The notes beneath the pieces were generated by a model. It did not search any database and was not told the origin of the DNA. It was given only the letters and a program-made list of their open reading frames with translations. Shown here piece by piece: positions 1 through 9,900 of a DNA stretch of 64,000 nt. Within the stretch, counting starts at the first letter, position 1, and each line of letters starts with the position of its first letter. The position numbers and the translations under genes were made by a program. This DNA is from Andalucia godoyi. Taxonomy: Eukaryota > Discoba > Jakobea > Jakobida > Andaluciidae. The stretch spans positions 177,843-241,842 of the forward strand of contig VRVR01000048.1 in NCBI GenBank assembly GCA_009859145.1, in the 5' to 3' direction.

Positions 1-212
1 CCGCAACCTCCGCGTCAGCTCCTTCCAGTGCTGCTGCGCATGGTGGGGTGCTACGCGAGACTAGCAAAAGTACTCTGCCACCTGCTGCACAGCAAGTGGT
101 TTCTGGAAAGTCAAGCATCTCGAATCTGCGGCCGTCCACGCAGGAGCATCTGCTACGTGCACAAACCAAACTGTCTGCTGTGAACGCTTTCAACAACCCT
201 CCTCGCAAGTAA
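1..212 (+). CDS. 3' end of an unidentified gene (partial)
   Basis: The frame starting at base 3 is open to a TAA at 210-212 and gives 69 residues rich in Ala, Ser, Gln and Pro, ending NAFNNPPRK. It looks like the disordered C-terminal tail of a larger protein whose body lies to the left. The sequence turns abruptly AT-rich after 230, as expected for a 3' UTR or intergenic DNA. One caution: GTAAGT at 209-214, which contains the stop, is a perfect 5' splice-donor consensus, so the exon could instead end at 208 and continue after an intron. No function can be assigned. Confidence 0.5.
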   Translation, partial: ATSASAPSSAAAHGGVLRETSKSTLPPAAQQVVSGKSSISNLRPSTQEHLLRAQTKLSAVNAFNNPPRK

Positions 213-438
213 GTGTGTGCGGCTTTTCTGTTTTATTCATTTTATTTATTTAATAATCTTTATTATTTTTTTAAAAATAAAATAATATTAAATTAATAAA
301 AGAATGAATATTATTATTATTATTTTGTGCGATTTCATTTTTTTGGAGTTGATTTTTCAAACTGTTGCTTGTTTAATTGGGAGAAGCGGCGTCGAGAGGT
401 AGGTCACGCCTCTCTCCCAACACAATAACGCCCCGCTT

Positions 439-1182
439 TCAGAATTCAAACACGAGGACTTCTGCAGCACGGTTCGCGTCGGTTCCCTGGAGCACGAGGC
501 TGTCGAAGCGATCGACAAACGCGCCGTCGCCAGGCTTGAGCTCTGCAGACTCGCCATCCACCGTGAGCTTCGCTCCGCCTCCAATCATCGCCACATGGAC
601 GTACGCCTTTTTCTTTGCCTCCGACGAATCCAGCAGGACCTCGTTGTGCGCGTCGACGATTGTGGCCCACGTTTTCATGTCCTGCAGAATCCGGATGGAG
701 TTGTCCACGAGGTCTTTTCCTTTGCCGCTGACGAGCAGCACAAGCTTGTTTTTCTTTTCCTCGTCGGTCCACGACCTCGTCTCGTAGTATGGAGAGGTTC
801 CCATCGTGTGCGGCTTGACCCAGATCTGCAAGAACCTGAGATCCTTTGAAGGATGCATGTTGAATTCCGAGTGCGTCAATCCCGTTCCAGCATTCGTAAA
901 CTGCACCGCTCCTCTGCCGAGGACCTCTGTATGCCCCATCGAGTCCTTGTGTGTGATTTCTCCATCCAAAATATACGAGAAGATCGCAAAGTTGGAGTGC
1001 GGGTGAGAAGGAAAGCCCTCCTTCGGCGCCACGGTGTCCTCGTTGATCACTCGCAGCGACTCGTATCCCATAAATCGGGGGTCATGCCACGACGCAAAGG
1101 AGAACGAATGGTACGAATCAAGCCATCCGTGGTTCGCATGTCCCCGTTCGTCCGACGCATGAAGTCGAATCTTTACCGTCAT
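439..1182 (-). CDS. Pirin-like cupin dioxygenase (YhhW/pirin family)
   Basis: This 247-residue protein has the bicupin pirin fold. The N-terminal cupin carries the iron ligands as H60-x-H62 in a PHPH-type motif and H104-x-E106 in THSE, matching His56/His58/His101/Glu103 of human pirin. The PHxxFAIFSY and DGEITHKDSMG blocks are typical of the bacterial YhhW quercetin 2,3-dioxygenase branch, and the length (231 residues in YhhW) also fits. The family oxidises flavonols in vitro; human pirin is a redox-sensing nuclear cofactor. The physiological substrate here is unknown. The frame stays open upstream to 1365 and would encode an Arg/Ser/Thr-rich leader, but that longer frame starts with TTG, so the ATG at 1182 is chosen. 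An organelle-targeted isoform from a non-AUG or spliced start cannot be excluded. Confidence 0.88.
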   Translation of the reverse strand: MTVKIRLHASDERGHANHGWLDSYHSFSFASWHDPRFMGYESLRVINEDTVAPKEGFPSHPHSNFAIFSYILDGEITHKDSMGHTEVLGRGAVQFTNAGTGLTHSEFNMHPSKDLRFLQIWVKPHTMGTSPYYETRSWTDEEKKNKLVLLVSGKGKDLVDNSIRILQDMKTWATIVDAHNEVLLDSSEAKKKAYVHVAMIGGGAKLTVDGESAELKPGDGAFVDRFDSLVLQGTDANRAAEVLVFEF

Positions 1183-1518
1183 CGCTTGCGCTATGGTTCC
1201 TGCTGTGGTTGTTGTCGAGAATCGCCGAGCTGCTGTCGTTAGTCGGAGTATCGTTCTTGCTCGGGAACCCGGTGCGTTTGATGAAGCCCCCCAAATCCCA
1301 AGATTCACGATGATTAAAATAGCAATTATAAACAAAGATGTGTATATATATGCGATGCAAACCAAAAATATATAAAGAAATAATAAAGTAATAAAGAAAA
1401 AACAAAAACAAACACAAAAAACAAAAGAGAAAAAGAGAAAAACTACAAAGACTGGCGCTTATGAAGGCGGAAACAGTCGGGGAAATCGCCGATTTGTCGG
1501 ATATATCAGCAGACAGTG
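1183..1518. other. Intergenic region, upstream of pirin-like gene
   Basis: This is the upstream region of the pirin-like gene. It contains AT-rich stretches (about 1310-1440, with TATATATA near 1342 and runs of AAACAAAA). No ORF or RNA gene is recognisable. Its right edge meets the short-repeat cluster that precedes the hAT transposase. Confidence 0.4.
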
Positions 1519-1688
1519 TGACGCTGCATTGTGACTAGTCATGGGGCTAACGTAACGCATGTTAGGCTAACGTGCGATGCTGGCCACAGTTAATCTCCGC
1601 TAACTGGATGAGAGTTGACGCTAACGCCAGGCCGCCAGGCGTCAGCATCGGCGACTTGACGCTGTCTCCCGCCAAAATTCGGCGGGAG
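1519..1688. repeat. Cluster of short repeats upstream of hAT transposase (candidate subterminal region)
   Basis: TGACGC or its complement occurs at 1519-1524, 1616-1621, 1639-1644 and 1657-1662. GCTAAC occurs at 1546, 1566, 1599 and 1620. An 8-bp inverted repeat (CTCCCGCC / GGCGGGAG, 1666-1673 and 1681-1688) encloses a 7-nt loop. hAT transposases bind short subterminal motifs repeated near the element ends, so this cluster 150-320 bp before the transposase ATG is a reasonable candidate for the left subterminal region. I did not find convincing terminal inverted repeats or an 8-bp target duplication. TGACGC also recurs at 6601 and 6622. Confidence 0.35.
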
Positions 1689-1836
1689 CACAAACAACAC
1701 AAATCCCCAAGAGGCCGAGACCCTTATCTTTCGGTTTGGACATTTTGACCTTTCCAATTTCCATGATCATTCTTCTCTTTTCGAGAGCAGTCAAGTGTGT
1801 CTGTTTATCAAGATTTGGGTGTGCCTTGAATATTTC

Positions 1837-4101
1837 ATGTCTAAAACTTCAGAATCTGTTGCTGATCTCAGGGAGAAGGCTCGTCAGATTTTAAAGAATC
1901 GCACTGTTTCTCAACGACAAACTGAACCGTTCGCCTGGTCTTTGCCGATAGTGCGTTGGCATGACAAATACCCGCTGGTTCCAGTTGATACTTCTTCGCG
2001 CTCCTCTCCTGTTTGGAATTTTTTTGGTGTTTCCCCCGAAAATGATTCTGAAATGATCCGTGACAGCAAGGAACATCCAGAAGTTTGTTGTGCACTATGC
2101 GTTTTCAGAATGAGCGAGAAGCCGAAGACGTATCCGTATCTAAAACCGACAACGGACAAGCTTCGAGATCATTTAGAATCGAAACATCTTTCGGACTGGA
2201 AAGCTGTTTCCTCGCCGCAAACAGGCGTCGTACCCTCTATCGGCAACTTCTTTGCCAAGCCTCTGACAAATAGTCGCAAAAAGGAACTCCGTGAAGCCAT
2301 TGTTTATATGATCTGCCATGATATTCAACCTTTGTCTGTTGTGGAGAACAAAGGTTTCAAGCAGCTCCTCGAAATGCTTGAGCCAAGATTTCAAATCCCG
2401 GATCGACAGCATCTGTCACAGACGTTGTTGCCTCAGATTGAAAAGGAGATTCATGATTTTGTCGGCGATTCTCTTTCACAGGAGGCATCAGGAGTTTCTC
2501 TGACGACAGATGGATGGTCGTCGAAAAATGGCCATCATTTTGTTGCAGTGACTGCGCATTTTGTGAATGAGGACTTCCAAATTGTGAATGTTCTGTTGAG
2601 ATGCCTGCCCTCAGGGGAATCCACGGACTCCTTGCGCACAAGCCTTTCCAAATGCCTGGAGGATTATGGAATTCGACATGATGCGATCGTTTCAGTAACG
2701 ACTGATAACGCTGACGTGCAAGTGAACGCCGTTGTGAATGCCAGTCTCCCGCATCTTCGTTGTTTCATCCATACTTTGCAATTAGCAGTCCAAGGATCTC
2801 TTAATAACCGAGTGTGTGATTTCGTCGTTGAAAAGGCCAAGAAAATAATGGAATTCTTCCATCGCAGCAATAAGGCAACTCATGAACTGGTAGAGTATCA
2901 AAAACGAGCCGGCATCGCCTCTCCTCTCACAATCAAAACTGAATGTAAGACGCGATGGAACTCTCTTCTGTATGCGCTTGAACGACTGCTGAAACTGAAA
3001 GACTTCATCGAACTTGTGTTGGTTGCGATCAAGCGTGAAGATCTACGGATGAATTCTGTTGAATGGTCGTTCATTGAATCGTTGCTTCCTGCGTTGCGTC
3101 CTTTCGAACAAGCCACCCGTTGGTTCTCCATGAATCAAGAAACGGTTGCAAGCCTCGTTATTCCGACTGTTAGGACGCTATTCAGTCTCTATCCCGATCA
3201 CGATGAAAGAACGATCCGAGAGCTGCAAGCCAACATGAAGACAGTCGACAAAACTGACGTGATCGACGCATCCATCGCTCCACTGGAGTTTATTTTTGTG
3301 GATGAATCTCTGGACTACGTAGGACCAACTTCCAAAAAATCTCGCAAGAGAAAATCGCAGTGTCCGCAAACGGTTGAAGCAGAAGTTTCATCGGTGACTT
3401 CCGAGTTGTGCAATGCAGCACTTTCTTCAATTCGTTTAGCTTTTGGAAATCACCTAAGGGCGCGTTTGAAAACGTTTCTGGATTCATCGATGCTAAAGAT
3501 GTGCACTCTCCTCGACCCGCGAGTCAAAACAGGGTACATGCCATCGAGCGAAAGACGTGAGGTAGAACGGTTGTTATCTGATTTGTTGCGTCGAGAAGCA
3601 GGATTCGGGAATGATCCCGCTCCGTCTCCAAGGAACAATACTCCACACTCTCCATCCGATGCTTCTCAAAATTTCCGGCTCATAGGTCCGATATTTGAGG
3701 ACGACGAGCATGTATCCAAAGATGCTTTTGAGTCAATTGTCACGTCTTATATGAATCATGCATGTCGTTGGCTTGGTGACGATCTTCCAACGTGGTCTGA
3801 AACGTGGAAATCGCTGCAGTCACTGTTTCCTCAAGTTGCTGCCATAGCCCGCAGATACGGAGGTGTTCAAGCATCCAGCGTGAGCAGTGAGCGTGTGTTC
3901 TCCATTTCTGGATACACAATATCTGACCGACGTCGCCGTCTTCATCCGACCACTGTCAACAGTATGATGCTTATCCACGCAAACTACGATTTTTGCAAGA
4001 CGGACCGCAAAAGAAGGGCAGACGCTGGTTGCGAAGATGCGAGGCCTCCTAAACAGCCTGCAATTTCGCCTTCAGATCCCAGTCCATTGCATCGGAAATG
4101 A
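1837..4101 (+). CDS. hAT-superfamily transposase, apparently intact
   Basis: This uninterrupted 754-residue ORF has the full hAT layout. A BED-type zinc finger lies near residues 57-118 (VWNFF, then CCALC, then HLESKH supplying Cys2-His2). The first catalytic Asp is in LTTDGWSS (about 223) and the second in VTTDNADVQ (about 290), followed by CFIHTLQLAV. The insertion-domain signature is LRPFEQATRWFS, and the C-terminal hATC dimerisation block is SVSSERVFSISGY...DRRRRLHP (about 670-715). Such enzymes excise and reinsert DNA with 8-bp target duplications. The ATG at 1837 is used because the upstream extension starts with GTG. There are no stops or frameshifts, so the element may be recent or domesticated. 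The downstream 2.8 kb contains no recognisable host gene and may belong partly to the element. Confidence 0.9.
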   Translation: MSKTSESVADLREKARQILKNRTVSQRQTEPFAWSLPIVRWHDKYPLVPVDTSSRSSPVWNFFGVSPENDSEMIRDSKEHPEVCCALCVFRMSEKPKTYPYLKPTTDKLRDHLESKHLSDWKAVSSPQTGVVPSIGNFFAKPLTNSRKKELREAIVYMICHDIQPLSVVENKGFKQLLEMLEPRFQIPDRQHLSQTLLPQIEKEIHDFVGDSLSQEASGVSLTTDGWSSKNGHHFVAVTAHFVNEDFQIVNVLLRCLPSGESTDSLRTSLSKCLEDYGIRHDAIVSVTTDNADVQVNAVVNASLPHLRCFIHTLQLAVQGSLNNRVCDFVVEKAKKIMEFFHRSNKATHELVEYQKRAGIASPLTIKTECKTRWNSLLYALERLLKLKDFIELVLVAIKREDLRMNSVEWSFIESLLPALRPFEQATRWFSMNQETVASLVIPTVRTLFSLYPDHDERTIRELQANMKTVDKTDVIDASIAPLEFIFVDESLDYVGPTSKKSRKRKSQCPQTVEAEVSSVTSELCNAALSSIRLAFGNHLRARLKTFLDSSMLKMCTLLDPRVKTGYMPSSERREVERLLSDLLRREAGFGNDPAPSPRNNTPHSPSDASQNFRLIGPIFEDDEHVSKDAFESIVTSYMNHACRWLGDDLPTWSETWKSLQSLFPQVAAIARRYGGVQASSVSSERVFSISGYTISDRRRRLHPTTVNSMMLIHANYDFCKTDRKRRADAGCEDARPPKQPAISPSDPSPLHRK

Positions 4102-6952
4102 GTGAAGAGTATTTTCCAAGACAGGTTTCAGTTATTTAATGAATGTGTGTTTTGCAACATCCTGTAATACGTCCAAAAGAGCAAGGAATGAAATCATTGG
4201 ATTATTTAACATTCATGTCCGGAAGTATATATATCTGTGTACAATAATCGTATGGCGCGAAAAATGAGAACGTCGTCTATAATACCCCTTCGCATATATA
4301 TTACGCAGGACCCACGCACGTCATCACGTTCTCACGATAGCTTGATCCGCGACAAACTGTAATTTGTTTTTTCAAGTGAGACATGAGAGCAACAAGTGGA
4401 GAAATGTGCGTGAAAATGCGTAAATCGTAACACATGTGTGGTTGCCCATGTATCTTCGTCCCTGCACAATGTCGACATCCTGATTTTAAATTCGTAAAGC
4501 AACAACCGGATCGATATTTTGTATTCCAAATTGCAAATCCCTCGATTCTTCGATTGCAGCGTGCCTCACAACATGTGGCACTCAGGCTCTTAATTGACAC
4601 ACTCTTTTGAACTAACTCACAATTAATCTCCCACTTTGACACATCGAAACAGACAAATTCGATCATGGGTCAGCATACGTTCGCTTGCACTTGCACAAAA
4701 TCGTTCCCACTCCCTCTCCATTTTGCCCCATAGAAGGCATCGTCCCCTTTCTGGCAGGAAATGGCAGATTCCAATATCATACTTCAATGGATCTTGCCAC
4801 AACAATTCCAACACCTTTATTTTTGTCACACAAACAGATTTCTGTGGAAGAACCTCAACGATCATTTTCAGCTCACAACGCACAAAATAGGTCTTGAACG
4901 ACGGTGAGCCACAGGGCACAGAGGCCAAACTGTTCCGGGGAGGTATGGTCGATGGTCACGACGGAAGTGATGGTTGAAAATGCAATCCACTGGATGCCTG
5001 CCGTAGCATTACTCATTGGACAATCCACGGCAGTGTTGTGGCAGCGGATAACTGCTCGGTCGCTTTTTTTGCTTCTTGACTGGTACGCCCACACCAGACG
5101 ATTTCAATTACATTTCCAGTGTAAGGCGTGACAGATTCTTTGGGATACTCTCTTCCGGAGACCTGCAGCCGCGTCGAGAATGGCAAATTCGTGTCTCCTT
5201 TGCAGTATCCGGACACCTTAGGATCAACTCGTCCTACTCCCGGAACAAAGCGAGACGTCCTGCATTTCAGGATGTCACTTATGACTTTCTTTGTTGAAAC
5301 ACTACATTGCGAATACACTAAAAATGCGTTTTGCGACCTGAGCAGTGTTTTCAGATCAAAACGCTCAAATTACAATAATGAATGTTGTCAGTATGGAGGC
5401 ATGGCATGGAGACTTGCGGAAACACTTAAATATCATAAATGCTTCATTAGCGATGCAATGAAAGTAATAGAAGGTCCTTTTTGGCAGCGTCAAGAAGATT
5501 ATGGAGGCCACTGTGAACTGGGTACTGACAGCCAACGAAGCATGTTAATAACGAAGCTGCTGTAAATTGACCTAGTTGTAATATGAAATTGTGAATTGTT
5601 ACGACCCAATTCCAAGTCGATTTTAGCCCCAAAAGCGACAATTTTTGGGTTACAAAGAGATCTTGTTGTGGATGTTGGGCTTATTCGAAATCGCGTCTTG
5701 GTAACGAGGTGTGACAGAAATGTAACAGAAATGCGCGGACATGCAAACTCACTCCGGTCGTCTTAGGGAATTAGCAACCAGCCACAACTACTGCGGTTGT
5801 CAACTTCCAAAATGAAGACTGCTGCCGAGGAGCGGCCGTCTTTCAACGGCTTATTGCATCCTGGAACAATCGGCGTCTCCACTCTCCAGCAGAAAGTCCA
5901 AAGATTTCACAAAGCAGGCTCGGAATCCTTCAGTGACATCCGCGAAAGCATTTGAGTTCAGTGCATTGCACTCCGATTATTGTTCCTAATGACCGACTGC
6001 GTTATACTGAACCGCATGTCTCTTGCTGAATTTAGAATCATAGAACTCAGTTAGTAACTAGAAATTGCTCCTGAAGAAGCGGTCTGTACCCGTCCCTGAG
6101 AGCACAAGATGCGACTCGTACAATTGCAAGAAGGATTCGTATGCACTCGGGGTTGCATCAGAATCAATGCATGGCGCATCTCCTTCGTGAGATGCAGAGA
6201 ATCACTCGAGGAATAAGACCTTCGCTGTGTCGCTCTTTCAACATTCCTAGACGACGCACTGAGCAGACTAGAGAGTGGGTCAGTGGGGTCCTGATTCCTG
6301 ATTCATCCCACATTACACAATACACACCAGTAGTAGAGTGATGTTTACAGTGATATATCCAAGAACAAACGTGCAACAGTACATTTTTTCAGTATGGAAT
6401 ATGGATGCACGGCAGTCAAAATCAATCTCATGTTTCATGATTGCAGGAACAGTGACACCTGGAGGCCCCGACATAACTCCTAAGTCGCTAAACCACCGTA
6501 ATCACGACAGAGCAACGGGCCAACGGCCGTTAACGCGCGTAGTTCATTTCTGTCGTACCTTCAACGGCGCAGTTTTTCAGCGTTACCCCATCACTAATTG
6601 TGACGCCGCCCTTCCGGATTTTGACGCCGCTCCGAAGCTCCTGCTGCACTTGTCCATCATGTTCCCGACTGCTGAAATTCCGAATTCGGCGCTAAAAAAG
6701 ATTTGCAAAAAAGAAAGGCGAGTTACACTGCTGTAGATCCTCTAAGATGATTCGCTTGTCGACAGGAAGTTGATGGGAGCGACAGATAGGGAGGGTTTTC
6801 CTTTCTAATGATTATTATCATGCTATCAACCCACGTATACACATATATGTGTGTATGTATAAAATTTCCAACTGTTGAAAAATTCAGAGCCATTAGCGTC
6901 TTCATCAAGATTGTTCGACTTGCCAAAAAATAAACTTGATTGTTGTTTGCTG
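4102..6952. other. 2.85-kb region without a recognisable gene
   Basis: The first 150 bases are AT-rich and probably hold the transposase 3' UTR. Between about 4,300 and 5,320 the minus strand can be read as four overlapping 70-120-residue frames in different phases, and the plus strand has similar pieces. None shows a motif I know. This could be an old, frameshifted coding remnant or chance. About 6,460-6,680 is GC-richer, with a 10-bp palindrome AACGGCCGTT (6522-6531) and two TGACGCCGC words (6601, 6622). No tRNA or rRNA was recognised. The final 120 bases are the AT-rich leader of the WD40 receptor gene. Confidence 0.4.
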
Positions 6953-9900
6953 ATGCGAAGAATCGTGGTGGCTTGCGCACTTATTTTTTTGATCGTACAC
7001 TTGTCCTGTGCTGCTCATACGCTTGCAGGACTGTCGTGTTCAGCAGGCGAGTTTCTGGATAATTCCGCGGCACCGCCAAAGTGCGTGGGCTGTCCTCCGG
7101 GCTCCATCTCGCAGACTGTGAACGCGTCGTCTTGCACACCTTGCTCTCCCGGGTCGTTTTCACCCTCTCTTGGCTCCAGGAACTGCACGCTCTGTCCGCC
7201 GGGCAGTGTGGCGGCTGCCGGATCGCGGAATTGCACAGCCGGGCCAACGCTCGCGTCGCTCGTGTGGTCGACTGGAGCGCTGTCGCCAGAATTTTCGGCA
7301 AATGCGTTCGCGTATCGCTTGGCTGTGAGTGCACCAACGGCAAACGTGTCGGTGGTTCCGGTCGTAAGTGCGGCAGTCCGTGCAGTAGCTGTCATCAAGG
7401 TGAATGGGAGCATCGTGGAGTCTGGAAAGCGGTCGCGGGAGTTGTCGCTGACTGCGGGAGTGAACGTGTCGGTGCCCATTGAGATTTCGGTAAGCAGCGA
7501 CATGTGGACCAGATACACCGTCACGATCGCTAGAGCGACTTTTGGAACAAGCAAGTTGACGGCGCTTGCAGTCTCCGCGGGCACCCTGACTCCCGTATTT
7601 TCTGCGTACGAATTCAGTTATTCAGTTGCAAGTGTTCCACTGACAGCTGCGAGCGTGACGATCACTCCGACCGCACAGTCAGACTATGCAACAATCAAGG
7701 TCAACAACGTGATTGTCGCTTCTCGCAGTGCCTCGAGCCCACTGTTCCTGTCTGCAGCGAGAGCAATTACAGTAACCGTGAATGTTTCCGTACCGGGCAC
7801 AGTGTGGACATCCTACACCGTCTTCCTCCCAAAACTTCAAGTTCTTGCCAACGAGCTCTTTAATCTCTCGGCGTCAGCCGGGACTTGGAATCCGCAGTTT
7901 TCTCCCAAGGTGTTTGTCTATTCGCTGTCCGTTGCTCCGCAGGTTTCGAACATTACATTTTTACCGCTTGGGCTGACGTCTCGAGTGAATGTGACTGTGA
8001 ATGGCACCAGAATCCCGCATGGTAGTGCATCCCAGGCCGTGCCGCTGATGCTGAGCAACACTGTCGTCGTCAACATTTCCGTCGTGGACATTGGAGTGGC
8101 GCCAAAGTCATACATTGTCTCTGTGTTTCGGCAGCCAGCTCCGCGCAACGCAAGTCTTTCCAGACTCGAGCTCAGCGCAGGAGTTCTTTCTCCTGCTTTC
8201 AACTCATTGATTGTTGCTTATACCGTTGTGATGCCAGTCGACACATCGAACATTACGATCCGACCAACATCGTTTAGTCTCAGTACGCGGATATGGGTGA
8301 ACAATTCGTTGGTTGTGTCGGGTTCTCAGTCCGCGGAAATACCAGTTCCTTTTGGTCAACAAATGCTGGTAGTCGTGCGACTCCAAGACGGGGATCTGCT
8401 GCGTTCGTACAACCTCAGCATCCTTCGTCCCGGTGTGACGGTGATCTATCCGCGAAGAGATACTTCCTTTGTCTCTGGTCAGTTCATCTATGTACGCTGG
8501 AACTCGCTGTTATTGTCGAACACAGATGCTCTCCAAGTTGTGTTTTTCAGTCCTCAGAATCGTGCTGGCGACGTTGTTGCCTCTCGTGTGCCGTCCGGAA
8601 TCACCAGCTTTCCGCTCCGCATTCCTCTCGCGATCGTCCCCGGGTCGCAGTTTACAATTGGGGTGCGGTTGAACAACAACACCAGCACTCAGGGCCTTTC
8701 GACAGGAACATTTTCTGTCGTGGCGCAAAATCCCACAAAGTATGTTTATGTGAGCTCACCCGCTCCGTTTACTCGTTTTGGAATCTGGAATGGTCCGTAC
8801 CGAGTCTCGTGGACAATCCTGAACTGCAATGCCCTTGACACCGTCTCAATATCTCTACGCGACACTCTGAACAATTTCGCACTGGTTCAGATGCTGGCGC
8901 AGTACGTTCCCGCGTCGCTGCTGTCTACAGAGCTGAGACTGACTTCCACAACCGGTATTGCTGTGAATTCGGATCGATATGAGATGCACATCACACTGGA
9001 TGGGGCTGCCAGCTCGGATGCAGTACCAGTTTCGTTCGCATTCAGTGCCCCCATCGTTTCTTCATTGTCCATCTTGTACCCTCGAGACTCCACGAGCTGG
9101 GTAGTCGGCGACGTCTGGGGCGTCGAGTGGGCTTCCACTGGTCTGAGTGAGAGTGAGACAGTGTCCTTCTTTCTATATCTTCCAGCCAATGCCTCCCTGC
9201 TGTGGCGACTGTCGACCCCATCTTTGGTGTTCGCTTCCGTCGGCTATCAGGGCCTCAGAGTCACTCAGGGGGGGTCTGTTGCGTTGGGCGGTCCGTACCG
9301 CCTCCGAATGGTTGGTTCCTCCGGCGTGACAGCAGATGCCTTGGCTGATGTGTTCCTTGTCAGTTCTGCCACGCTGCCGTCTGCTACCATTATTTCGGCG
9401 TCTCCCGAGTCAACATCGTCCGTTTCTGTTCTCTTGGGATCTGCAGCGGGTGTCCTGGCATCGTCCAAGATTGTCGAGCTGTTTCGGAATGCTCTCTGTG
9501 CAGGCACTGCGTTGTCGAGTCAGATTCTAGGGCCATCCACATGGACAGCAAGGTTTCGCAATTTATCATCGGGTACCACACATTCCGTACGTGCAAGGTA
9601 CACTTCTATTTCCGGCGGCACTTCTCCTCTTTCAAGTTGTGTGGCCGTTTCGACGAATCTGGCCAGCAGTTTCTTTCCGAGCATTCGACTGTTGCATCCG
9701 ATCGCGGGTCACTCGTACTTTTACACGGAGACGTCCTCCGTCATTCAGGCGCAGTCGATGGATATTCGCGTGCTCGTTTCTGGCCCCCAAAGCGTGTACA
9801 CCGTCTCTGCGATGTTGCAGACAGTGTCAGGAAGGGCGGTGCGCACATTGTTCGCAACATGTTCTACATCCTCCGAGTGTCTGATCGGGTCCGTGAAGTG

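Noticed and set aside
1183-1365. 61-residue leader of the pirin-like gene resembling a targeting peptide
   Set aside because: The longer frame begins with TTG and its first third is AT-rich non-coding sequence; only a transcript or N-terminal peptide would justify it.
6164-6736. Several 66-132-residue frames before the WD40 receptor
   Set aside because: No motif, overlapping on both strands, and located in sequence without codon-like periodicity by eye.
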